Under the pieces are notes generated by a model. It saw only the letters and a program-made list of their open reading frames with translations. It did no database searches and had not been told where the DNA came from. Position numbers and translations under genes: made by a program. Of a DNA stretch of 64,000 nt, positions 34,101 to 42,003 are shown piece by piece; positions within the stretch are counted from its first letter, which is position 1; each line of letters opens with the position of its first letter. Origin of the DNA: Neorhizobium sp. JUb45 (GTDB lineage: Bacteria; Pseudomonadota; Alphaproteobacteria; Rhizobiales; Rhizobiaceae); contig NZ_SLYW01000011.1 in NCBI RefSeq assembly GCF_004343585.1, positions 62,001 to 126,000 of the forward strand, in the 5' to 3' direction.

Positions 34101-37100
34101 GCCATTCAGCACACCATCGCCATCGATGTCGCCATCGCTCTGGTTGATAATGCCGTCACCATCGAAATCTTCGGAAGGTCCCGTCCCGATACCGGGACCT
34201 TCAGGGAAGTCGAGGGCAAAACTCTGGGGCGCAACCGCGGCGCTGGCATTTGCCGGCGTGGCATTGTCCGATACCGCCCCGGATGCGAGCTGCACGCTGT
34301 AGATACCATCACTCCATCCGCCGGCAGGCGGCTGGAACGTGTAGAGTGCAGTGGATGTTTCTGTATCATAGCTGACGGCGGGGCTGCCTGCACTCGAAGG
34401 CCCGGTCACCACGATATCGGATGCATCGACGCTTGCGGCATTGATACCGCTTGCGTCCTGATAGACCACGGCAACAACAAGAGCGGCGTCCTCGGATGCC
34501 GGCGCCGTGTAGCTGAGGCTGGCGACAGGGCCCTGATCATCGATTGCAGGCATGTTGTGGAGCGCGATTGCGGCGATCTGAGCATTGTCGACACTCGCCG
34601 GCATCGTCAGCTTGATGACGCCATTGGCATCCGAAGTGACGATAACGTCCCTGTCGAAGGCGGAATGCAGACCGGCCTGAGCGGTCAGGTCGAGATTGTC
34701 GAGGATGATCTGGCCATTGGCGAGGACGTCGAATACGCGCTTGCCCGCAGTCGAGTTCAGATACCAGATCTCCACGAATTTAAGGGTGAGCACATACTGC
34801 GTATTGGCCTCGAGGTTGCTGATCGCATACGAAAACTCGGTGCTTTTTCCGCCATACCGCGCTGTCGTGTACAGCGAGGCATCAAGCGGTCCGGCAGCGT
34901 TGGTGATCGGTGCGACCGTGTCTCCGAAAAGACCGTCCGAAATCTTGTGCGAGCCAATCCACGCGGTGCCGTCCGTACCGATATCCTCGTCGGCCTGATA
35001 GGTGATGCCGTCCTCTGTCGTCACAGCACCGCCGTTGAAATTGACGGCCAGTACCAGCGTTCCCTTGTCGAGGTCACCCGGTGGCGGAATATTGGGGAAG
35101 TCGAGTGTGAAGGCCTGCGTGAGACCAGCGGTATTGGTATTGGCCGGCGTAGAGGTGTCGGACACCGACCCTGCCGCGAGCTGGACGCTGTATCCCCCCT
35201 CTCCCCAGCCACCGGCCGGCGGCTGAAACGTATACACGGCCACGGCGGTCGCCGCATTGTAGCTGACGGTGACACTGCTGGCCGTTGCACCGGTCAGAAG
35301 GATATCGCTTGCATCGATGCTCGACGAATTGACGCCGCTATCATCGTGGTAGGTAACGGTCACAACCAACGGCGCATCGGCATTCTGGGGCAAATTGTGG
35401 GAAAGAACGGCCGTCGGCCCCTGATTGTCGATGCCGGGAAGATTGTGGATGGCGATGGCAGCGATCTGGGCATTGTCGACGCTTGCCGGCATCGTCAGCT
35501 TGATCACACCATTGGCGTCGGAGGTGACGATCACGTCCTTGTCGAAGGCGACGTGCAGACCTGCTTCGGTGACGAGGTCGAGGTCGTCAAGGACCACGAC
35601 ATTGTTGACGATTACATCGAAAACGCGTTTGCCGGGTGTCGAATTCAGATGCCAGATCTCGGCGAATTTCATCGTCAGCACGTATTGGGTGTTGGCGGCA
35701 AGATTGCTGATCACATACGAGAATTCGGTGTTTTTTCCGCCGTAGCGCGCCGTATTGTAAAGTGACGCATCAAGTGGCCCCTCGGCGTTCGTGGTCGGCG
35801 CCAGCGTGTCGCCGAACTGACCGTCGGAGATCTTGTGCGAGCCGATCCAGGCTGTTCCATCCGTACTGTTGTCCTCGTCGGCCTGATAGGTAATGCCATC
35901 TTCGGTGGTGACCGCTCCGCCGTTGAAATTGACGGCCATGACCAGCGACCCCTTGTCCAGTTCCGGCTGCGGACTGTTTGGAAAGTCGAGGTTGAAATTG
36001 ACGGGAGTTCCGGCAAGGCTTTCATTGCCGGCGGCCGACCCGTCAGCCACGGCTCCGGCCGCCAGTTGCACGCTGTAAGCGCCATCTGTCCAGCCACCAG
36101 CCGGCGGCATGAACGTGTAGATGGCCGTTGATGTCAGCGGATCGAAACTGACTGTAACGGAACTCGCGGTCGCTCCCGTCAGCACAATATCGGACACGTC
36201 GACAGTCGTCGCGTCGATGCCGTTTGCGTCCCGATAGACGACAGTGACCACAAGTGCCTCATCGGCACTGTCGGGCACATCATGCGTCATCACAGCCGTT
36301 GGGCCCTGGTCCGCGGGTTCGGGGGCCTTGTGAAGCGCAATTGCTGCTATCTGCGCATTATCGGCCGTCACCGGCATGGTGATCTTGATGACGCCATTGG
36401 CGTCGGACGTGACCAGCACATCCTTGTCGAAAGCGATGTGCATGCCGGCGCGCGCCATCAGGTCAAGATTGTCTATCACCAGCGCATTGTTGACCAGCAC
36501 GTCGAAAACGCGTTTGCCGGGCGTCGAGTGCAGATACCAGATTTCTGCGAATTTGAGTGTCAGCACATACTGGGTGTTCGCCTCCAGCTGGCTGATCGTA
36601 TAGGAAAAATCGGTCGCCTTGCCGCCATAGCGCGCCGTCTTGTAGATCTCGGCCTCCATCGGCCCCTCGACATTGGTAATCGGGCTGACCGTATCGCCGA
36701 ACTGGCCATCGACATATTTGTAGGAGCCGAGCCATGCTGTTCCGTCGTTGTTGTTGTCGTCGTCGGCCTGATAGGTGATACCGTCTTCGGCAGTGATCGC
36801 CCCGCCATTGAAGTTGACGGCAAGAACAAAAGCGCCGCGATCCAGGACCTCGTCCGGCGTGCCGAATGGAGCGCTGGCGACCGTCAGGATGACCGGATTG
36901 CCGGCGGCATCGGATGCAGCCCCTGCAGCGACGGTGAAGGAATAATTGCCTTGTACCCATCCGCCGGATGTCGAACCAAATGAGTAGACGGCAGTTACCG
37001 TCTTGCCGTCCGCAGAAATGCTCTTCTGGAAGTCGAGCAACTCGTTGGAGCTTGGCCCGGACATGATGAGATCGTTTTCGCCGATGCTGTCGAGGTTCAT

Positions 37101-40100
37101 CGCTATCGTGTCGGTGAACACGACCGTCGCCACGAACTGCGCATCTCCAGCCGGCGCCGATTGCACATCGATCGTCACCACCGGTGGTGTCGTGTCGCCG
37201 CTCAGATCCTTCTGCTCGCCGGTGATGATGATGTTTTCCCAGTCGGCGGCAAATGTCTCGGACGCCTCGATCTCGCGGATGATGAAACCGGAAACCTTTG
37301 CCTGACCGGTTACCGACTCGAATTCGATATCCAGCGTCGAGTTTCCATCATTGGCCCGCTCCTGAACCTCGTAGCTCAGGAGCAGTTCCTTGGCAGCACC
37401 GCCGCTCAGCTCGTATATGTCCAGAAGGCCGTCAGGAGATCCGGGAATGGTGACATACTGGCCTTCGATCTTGATCCGGAAGAGACGCGCATCAGGCCCG
37501 CCCGCACCGCCACCCGGTGCCCCGTAGAAAATCTCCGCCATGTAGAGATCGATATCGAACAGGCCGCCCTCGCTGACGGGAACCGCATACCCCCAGGTCC
37601 CGGTCTGCGATCGTTCGGACTGGTGCAGCACATCAAGCTCGGTGCCGTCTATGTTGAAGGGTGCAGGCTCGAAGCTGCGGTAACCTGTTCCGGTGATCCA
37701 GCCGTTGGCGGCACCCCCCGGCTTATCCGAAAGGAAGGTCACGCTCTCACCGCCAACTATGGCAGTGTAGTCGTTTCCACCGGCATTGACGGCAGCGACG
37801 ACGTTATTCTGGAGAGCCTCGGCGGACGAATTGGAGGCAAGAATACCGACGGCAAGCGCCGATGGAACGGTCCCGCCGGATTTCAGGTCGAGTTCGTTCG
37901 TACCTGTCAGGGCGGCGAGTGCAGTGCCTTCCAGCTGCACGGTTTCGATCGTGCCGCCGAACGCTGCTTCGGTAAAGGTCTGGCCACCGCTGGTATAGGT
38001 CCAGTGCGGTGTCACGATGCCTGTTGCCGTATCGAATTCCAGGGAAACCTTGATGGAATCGGTGGATGTCGCCGATGCGAGCGCATCGATGCGGTAAAAC
38101 GCCGTGCCTTGCCCATTAGGCTGAAACGGCCGTTCGAATTCCCAGGCAACTTCGATGCCGGTCGTGCCGTCCGGCAGCTTCACCGCCGCGATATAGACGA
38201 AATTGTCCATATCGCCCGAACCGGCAAACATGCCCTGCACCAGTTTGGCGCCAGCCGGCACGCCGGCAATCTCGTCGAAGAAGCTGTCCATCAGCGTCGA
38301 CACGGTGAAGATGCCGGTATCGGCACCGGGCGTTACGCCGAACTGGTAGGCACCGCGCTGCGTATCGTCGAACGGATTTCCGGCTTCGACGCGCTTGATC
38401 TGAAAGGCGCCGGGCGCTCCGCCTGCAATCAGGTTCTCGTTGTCATAAAAAGATTCCGGCAGGCCGGTGCCATCCGTCATGATGCCGGTAAAACCGATAT
38501 CAAAGCCATTATAGAGGCCGGATGCACCATCGAAAAAGTCGGGGCGATCGTTGGGAAGCGGCGCACCCGAGATAAACTCCCAGACCAGCGTCTCGTTGCC
38601 GTTGATGACATTGGCCATGCCATTGGTCGGATCGGCGGCGAACGGGTCGAACGTATCCTCGACATCATCGAGGTCGCGATCGGTCGGATCCGGCGTGATG
38701 CCGGTTCCGGCTTCCGGATCGAGAATGAAAATCTTGTCCGATCCGTGGGTCGCAATCCAGATCGTTCCCGCGAAGATCTCGTTGTTTCCCTGGGTCGTCA
38801 CATCCAACGGATTGCCACCTATACCGCGCGTTTCGGTGGAGATGACGCGGCCTTCGGCATCGAGATTGAGGGCTGTCAGATTGCCGTTGAAGGAAACCGT
38901 CAGCAGTGCGTGTTGCAGCTCGTCGCCGCTCCATGTGTATTCGGTCAATCCGTTGGTCGAGCTGGCGATCGAATGGAGCGAGCCGTCGAATGGCAGATTG
39001 CCGTCATTGGGCTTCGGCGACAGGTAGATGGCCTGTCGCGGATCGATGAACTCGTTGCCCTCGGCATCGGAGCCGACGATGTCTCCCCAGTTGGCGATCA
39101 TCGGCCCGAGATCCACCGGCCCGGTCGCAGACACGACCAGTGCGCCGTTGACGATCGTCAACGGTTGTCCGGCCTCGTTATAGAGATAGAGCCCGGCCTG
39201 CGTGCCATAAGCGCGCGTGACGTTCGGATGGCCGCCGTAATAACCCAGCCCCTGAGCGAAATAGAGCTGCGTGTTGTAAGGTGTGCCATCGATATAGCTA
39301 TTGGTCAGCCCATCGGCGATGTTCGTATCGATGAGATGCAGCTGGTCGGGCTTGCTGACGCCTATATTGCCGGGATTGGCCGCATCATGAAGCGTCACCG
39401 CAGGGCCGTTGTCCGGGATGCCGTCCTTGTTGAGATCGACGATCAGTTCGCCATTGGCATTGACCGGCATGCCGCCCCAGCTGGCATTGGGGCCATTATC
39501 ATAGGTGTATAGCTTGCCGTCTTGGGTGATGACGATGTCATAGGCATTACGATAACCGGGCGAGAAGATCTTCACCGTGCCGGACGTGTCGTAGATCGCC
39601 TGATTGAGCCCGTCATTGCCGCCGAAAGGGTCGCCTCCTGCAATGCCATTACCGGAAATATCCTTGCCGTTGACGTCGTTCGGCCGTGTCGGATCATCGA
39701 GCGTGGGGAGATCGAAGACGTAGGACTGCGGCGCATAACCGGGAGGCGCATAGGTCTTCAACCCTTGCGCTTCGAGATCGGCAATCTTTTCCAGGTCGAT
39801 CGAGACGATTGCGCCGGAATAATAATATTCGTTTGTGTGCGAGAAATTGTTGCCCTGCGCACCACTATTGGTGATCCCGCCCACCGCAACCAGCAGTGTC
39901 GGCACGCCGTTGATCTCCGTCAGCTGCATGCCATTTGCCGCATGGTTCTCCTCCGAGCGCGGCAGCCCGCGCACGATATCGACCTTGACCCATCCCGTGT
40001 CTGTCAACGTCAGGCGAGAGATGATGCTGGAATTGGTATCGAGATCGGAATCGTCACCGCTGCTGCCGCCGGCAATGCGACTGTCGGACGAGGACACGTA

Positions 40101-40397
40101 GAGAACCATCTGCCCCAAGGCATTGGTGGTGGTGACGACGCCCGTGACTTCACGCTCGTTTATGTCGGCAGCGATCGTGCCATCGTCATTGTGGTTCGGC
40201 ATCGTCTTGACGAGCGTGATGATCTCCTCGTCCACAACCGCATACCCGCCATCGACTTTCTTCGCGATTTCAAGGGCCTTGATCAAGCCATCCTGCTGCG
40301 TGACATAGAGGCGGCCGTCAGCACCGAATTCGACAGACGTCGGATTGTTGATCGATACGCCTTCGAGGGCATACTGGGTGAAATCACTGAGTGCCAT
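31176..40397 (-). CDS. Giant type I-secreted malectin-repeat protein (3,073 aa)
   Basis: A very large acidic, cysteine-poor, extracellular-type protein. Residues 1-560 form a beta-propeller like sugar/sorbosone dehydrogenases ('VEFGADGRLYVTQQDG', 'IVITQDGKLYTYDNG'). A short Asp-rich segment and a lectin-like region (590-890) follow, then a malectin-like domain (about 905-1045). Three tandem malectin plus Ig-like units cover about 1185-2065. A calcium-binding thrombospondin-3-like Asp run ('DFDGDGIINQSDGDIDGDG') is near 2077-2113, a cadherin-like domain near 2740-2836, and a DNRLRE-like domain near 2843-3010. There is no N-terminal signal and no RTX nonapeptide run. ATG 40397 has a GGGAG site. 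The adjacent ABC exporter and HlyD genes predict type I secretion through its C-terminus. Confidence 0.88.
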   Translation of the reverse strand: MALSDFTQYALEGVSINNPTSVEFGADGRLYVTQQDGLIKALEIAKKVDGGYAVVDEEIITLVKTMPNHNDDGTIAADINEREVTGVVTTTNALGQMVLYVSSSDSRIAGGSSGDDSDLDTNSSIISRLTLTDTGWVKVDIVRGLPRSEENHAANGMQLTEINGVPTLLVAVGGITNSGAQGNNFSHTNEYYYSGAIVSIDLEKIADLEAQGLKTYAPPGYAPQSYVFDLPTLDDPTRPNDVNGKDISGNGIAGGDPFGGNDGLNQAIYDTSGTVKIFSPGYRNAYDIVITQDGKLYTYDNGPNASWGGMPVNANGELIVDLNKDGIPDNGPAVTLHDAANPGNIGVSKPDQLHLIDTNIADGLTNSYIDGTPYNTQLYFAQGLGYYGGHPNVTRAYGTQAGLYLYNEAGQPLTIVNGALVVSATGPVDLGPMIANWGDIVGSDAEGNEFIDPRQAIYLSPKPNDGNLPFDGSLHSIASSTNGLTEYTWSGDELQHALLTVSFNGNLTALNLDAEGRVISTETRGIGGNPLDVTTQGNNEIFAGTIWIATHGSDKIFILDPEAGTGITPDPTDRDLDDVEDTFDPFAADPTNGMANVINGNETLVWEFISGAPLPNDRPDFFDGASGLYNGFDIGFTGIMTDGTGLPESFYDNENLIAGGAPGAFQIKRVEAGNPFDDTQRGAYQFGVTPGADTGIFTVSTLMDSFFDEIAGVPAGAKLVQGMFAGSGDMDNFVYIAAVKLPDGTTGIEVAWEFERPFQPNGQGTAFYRIDALASATSTDSIKVSLEFDTATGIVTPHWTYTSGGQTFTEAAFGGTIETVQLEGTALAALTGTNELDLKSGGTVPSALAVGILASNSSAEALQNNVVAAVNAGGNDYTAIVGGESVTFLSDKPGGAANGWITGTGYRSFEPAPFNIDGTELDVLHQSERSQTGTWGYAVPVSEGGLFDIDLYMAEIFYGAPGGGAGGPDARLFRIKIEGQYVTIPGSPDGLLDIYELSGGAAKELLLSYEVQERANDGNSTLDIEFESVTGQAKVSGFIIREIEASETFAADWENIIITGEQKDLSGDTTPPVVTIDVQSAPAGDAQFVATVVFTDTIAMNLDSIGENDLIMSGPSSNELLDFQKSISADGKTVTAVYSFGSTSGGWVQGNYSFTVAAGAASDAAGNPVILTVASAPFGTPDEVLDRGAFVLAVNFNGGAITAEDGITYQADDDNNNDGTAWLGSYKYVDGQFGDTVSPITNVEGPMEAEIYKTARYGGKATDFSYTISQLEANTQYVLTLKFAEIWYLHSTPGKRVFDVLVNNALVIDNLDLMARAGMHIAFDKDVLVTSDANGVIKITMPVTADNAQIAAIALHKAPEPADQGPTAVMTHDVPDSADEALVVTVVYRDANGIDATTVDVSDIVLTGATASSVTVSFDPLTSTAIYTFMPPAGGWTDGAYSVQLAAGAVADGSAAGNESLAGTPVNFNLDFPNSPQPELDKGSLVMAVNFNGGAVTTEDGITYQADEDNSTDGTAWIGSHKISDGQFGDTLAPTTNAEGPLDASLYNTARYGGKNTEFSYVISNLAANTQYVLTMKFAEIWHLNSTPGKRVFDVIVNNVVVLDDLDLVTEAGLHVAFDKDVIVTSDANGVIKLTMPASVDNAQIAAIAIHNLPGIDNQGPTAVLSHNLPQNADAPLVVTVTYHDDSGVNSSSIDASDILLTGATASSVTVSYNAATAVAVYTFQPPAGGWGEGGYSVQLAAGSVSDTSTPANTNTAGLTQAFTLDFPNIPPPGDLDKGTLVLAVNFNGGAVTTEDGITYQADEDIGTDGTAWIGSHKISDGLFGDTVAPITNAAGPLDASLYTTARYGGKSTEFSYAISNLEANTQYVLTLKFVEIWYLNSTAGKRVFDVLANGQIILDNLDLTAQAGLHSAFDRDVIVTSDANGVIKLTMPASVDNAQIAAIALHNMPAIDDQGPVASLSYTAPASEDAALVVAVVYQDASGINAASVDASDIVVTGPSSAGSPAVSYDTETSTALYTFQPPAGGWSDGIYSVQLASGAVSDNATPANASAAVAPQSFALDFPEGPGIGTGPSEDFDGDGIINQSDGDIDGDGVLNGDDMLAYDSDDDGHGVTLAAGASLLLDFNVAGTPYQSGFTGVMASSNPAFKAEDTGSGVVSGGKLHVTTTNGDTGSANTPQNGYQVGIRNASFTVEAQFDNPYFNTGEVPNNYEQLGLQVSLHSDAFVKFVFGSPGANIEFSQNSGLALKPAFANGHVLADFASAKLQLAVTTQGTTSTATATITLLDTAGNVIPGGGPTTVGTLTLDPALSAALRDGGTAVGVGVTSTHFGGDAFTWSADDFKIIEGGYQAPPQPDAASILSTQTDIVKTDVYSGTASGAAVLKILAGGTNVQTSNYGGNSFMLQNVGDKKIAGVFLDVRSALYSDSVFDADGSGGDQITKDFAFQTNQATGAILPSTYQHFFYAARDPGLPDPLYNNVYSDSAKGAGGGFRGLLLKFSGNQNGFQIGESMGFSGDMDPNSIAGLLKSTVDGTSVPGWDVGGVSGAELIGARVTIMFSDGTMATGQLMGDGSQAGAQALITQQQGPLPIAHLSVNGYEDGENGTYGGTLPQVIVSGPVGETVRVIMTRGFDPVNSSKLLANGSITVDALVAQRLAAHDFAASNAADFQTVDIVIPAGGSIDISSLFNYGSAPNGNAGIPDYDQLQLGFVAAVIDPDNGSLPIGAVTDPIYLVNNGSPVVAANVAPTDINLSGLLSVTENSAGAVIGTLTAVDANIADNHIFTTDDSRFEIIGNQLKLRSNIALDHELAAATNVAVTATDSGGLSMVRTFGLVVTNDPSDDPTGSTFIASVNGASGDLEQGSFASSVDLETNRIIGIQFTVPAGIDLSSGAFIESAIISWISDRSHTTTNTALTFSVESQLNGAPITTGVTNRSYLPERDIWQAGGSWTDGQKITVGIDLADQLNDLIVTDGLVAGDVITVKVEGTGGTRYIEAAGGNRSGPELAITYVDAANRAFFARDYAPSTFDDNVEDYLHITQSNPVDQEVPDILWAGHETLPSDITDMADTHLAHHFDL
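34205..36844 (-). repeat. Three tandem malectin + Ig-like units inside the giant gene
   Basis: Three consecutive units open with VNFNGGA followed by (I/V)T(A/T)EDGITYQAD. The anchor base pattern AA(A/G)TTGACGG recurs at 36811, 35926 and 35038, giving periods of 885 and 888 nt (295 and 296 residues). Each unit has a malectin fold (motifs TARYGGK, NTQYVLT, KRVFDV, AFD(K/R)DV, NAQIAAIA) and an Ig-like partner (GGW..G.YSVQLA in the second and third). Units 2 and 3 are most alike, implying recent duplication in frame. Confidence 0.85.
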
Positions 40398-40485
40398 GGT
40401 CGTTGCTCCCGTTGGGAATGCCGGCGAAACGTCCGACGTCGTCATGCACGTGTGAATGCTGTCTAAAGCTGCGGGATCGCGCCGA

Positions 40486-42000
40486 TCAGGTTTCCCTGAA
40501 ACTGCGATGTATGGAATTCAGCAACGGGCGCAGGAGATAGTCCATTGCCGTCCGCTCGCCGGTCAGGATGAAGATTTCCGCCGGCATGCCTGGCAGGAGC
40601 TGAAGATTTGCGCTGATCGCCAGAATGTCGGATGGATCGACATCGACCTTGGCCAGGAAATAATGCTGACCTGTTCGCTCGTCCAAAAGGCTGTCTGCGG
40701 AAACGGAGCGCAAGGTACCGTGAATCTGCGGCATGTTGCGTTGTGCGTAGGCAGACAGCACCACCTTGGCCTTCATGCCGGCATGAACGAGGTCGATGTC
40801 CATGGGATTGATCCGTGCATCAAGGACGACCCGGCCATCCATCGGCACGATTTCGAGGATGACTTCACCCGGCTTGATAACGCCCGCCTCCGTTGTCACA
40901 CGCACATTCATCACCACACCCGAGATCGGAGCAACGATGGAGGTTCGGCCCACCACGTCCAGCACGGCCGGTATCTTGCGGCGCAGCACAGCGAGCTCGG
41001 CCTGAACCGTGGCAAATTCCTCCTCGGTTTTTTCCTTCTCCTGATTGCGGGTGGCTTCAAGCTCCATCGCGGCAATCCGCATGGATTGGGTGGCGGAAGC
41101 GATCTGGCCGCCATTGGAGGCCATCTCGCCACGCAGTTCCGCCTGCATCCGCTGCAGTTCAAGAAGCCGTGGCAGACGTTCAAGACCGCGCGAGACCAGA
41201 GACTGGGCATTGCCAATCTCCCGCCCGATCAGTTCCAGCTGCACCTGTTGCGCCTGATCCAGAGACTGAAACCCAGAGATACGGGCCTGCAATTCCTCGA
41301 TCTGACCGGCAAGCAGACGTTGGCGCGACAGGTGCCGTTCGGTTTGGCTGAGCAACAGGCTCTGCTGTGCCGCAACGGATCGGGCAAGCTGAGCCGGATC
41401 GAGCAGGTCTTGCGAGACGGGTGAACTGACGGCAACGGCGTTCACGCGTTCGGCCTGTATTCTCGCCTCGACGGCAAGGTAATAGGCCATCCGCTCCCTC
41501 AGTTCCGCCAGTTCCGCCTTCGCCTTCGTATCCTCAAGTGTCACCAGAGGCTCACCCCTGGTGACGATTTGTCCCTCCCGGACATGGATACGCTGGATAA
41601 TGCCGCCTTCGAAATGCTGTACGGCCTTGCGGCTGCCCTCCGGGCTGACGACGCCGGGCGCCATGGCGGCTCCGGCCATCGGTATTGCAACAGCGAGCAA
41701 CCCACCGATGCCGAAGAACAGGCCGATCGTTATCCAGCCCAGCCGACGCGAGCTTTTGATGGCGTCATCCAGCGACATTTCCGTGCCTTCAGGAGAACGT
41801 GGCAGTGCGCTCGTCCATAAAATAACGGCAGCGATAAACATCACCACCAGCAGGCAGATCACCATCGTCGCCGGATCATGACGAATGCCGGCGAAAAACG
41901 CGCCCAGAGAGCTTTGCCAGCCATCGAAATGCAATAGCGCTTTATCCATGAGGGTCTTGATAGAAGTCGTCTCGTTTTGAGGACCGTGTGTCTGTTCCAT
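40486..42000 (-). CDS. Type I secretion membrane-fusion protein (HlyD/PrsE family)
   Basis: A 504-residue periplasmic adaptor. Two hydrophobic segments are visible (about 45-65 and 88-109); the second is the normal HlyD anchor, and the first is an extra N-terminal one. Then come the barrel-sandwich start 'KAVQHFEGGIIQRIHVREGQIV', split over two strands, a long alpha-hairpin coiled coil (about 160-345) and the second lipoyl half 'TSIVAPISGVVMNV', ending in the beta-barrel 'GMPAEIFILTGERTAMDYL', typical of PrtE/PrsE proteins. It bridges the ABC exporter to a TolC-like porin that is not in this window. It starts 3 nt after the ABC gene, and the secreted substrate gene follows 88 nt later. Confidence 0.92.
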   Translation of the reverse strand: MEQTHGPQNETTSIKTLMDKALLHFDGWQSSLGAFFAGIRHDPATMVICLLVVMFIAAVILWTSALPRSPEGTEMSLDDAIKSSRRLGWITIGLFFGIGGLLAVAIPMAGAAMAPGVVSPEGSRKAVQHFEGGIIQRIHVREGQIVTRGEPLVTLEDTKAKAELAELRERMAYYLAVEARIQAERVNAVAVSSPVSQDLLDPAQLARSVAAQQSLLLSQTERHLSRQRLLAGQIEELQARISGFQSLDQAQQVQLELIGREIGNAQSLVSRGLERLPRLLELQRMQAELRGEMASNGGQIASATQSMRIAAMELEATRNQEKEKTEEEFATVQAELAVLRRKIPAVLDVVGRTSIVAPISGVVMNVRVTTEAGVIKPGEVILEIVPMDGRVVLDARINPMDIDLVHAGMKAKVVLSAYAQRNMPQIHGTLRSVSADSLLDERTGQHYFLAKVDVDPSDILAISANLQLLPGMPAEIFILTGERTAMDYLLRPLLNSIHRSFRET

Positions 42001-42003
42001 GAC

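Noticed and set aside
34062..35765. 567-codon plus-strand open frame with internal repeats
   Set aside because: Its repeats are the mirror of the malectin repeats on the other strand; no ribosome site or recognisable motif.
34205..36844. Regularly spaced repeats that might suggest a CRISPR-like or satellite array
   Set aside because: The period is about 885 nt and in frame with coding sequence; they encode malectin-Ig domain units.
37161..39512. 783-codon open frame on the plus strand
   Set aside because: It lies antisense inside the giant malectin gene, with Arg/Gly/Ile-rich low-information sequence and no domain. Long antisense frames are expected opposite GC-rich, repeat-containing coding DNA.
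31176..40397. RTX toxin or LapA-type adhesin with nonapeptide repeats
   Set aside because: No runs of GGxGxDxxx were found; only isolated Gly/Asp-rich turns and TSP3-like Asp segments are present.
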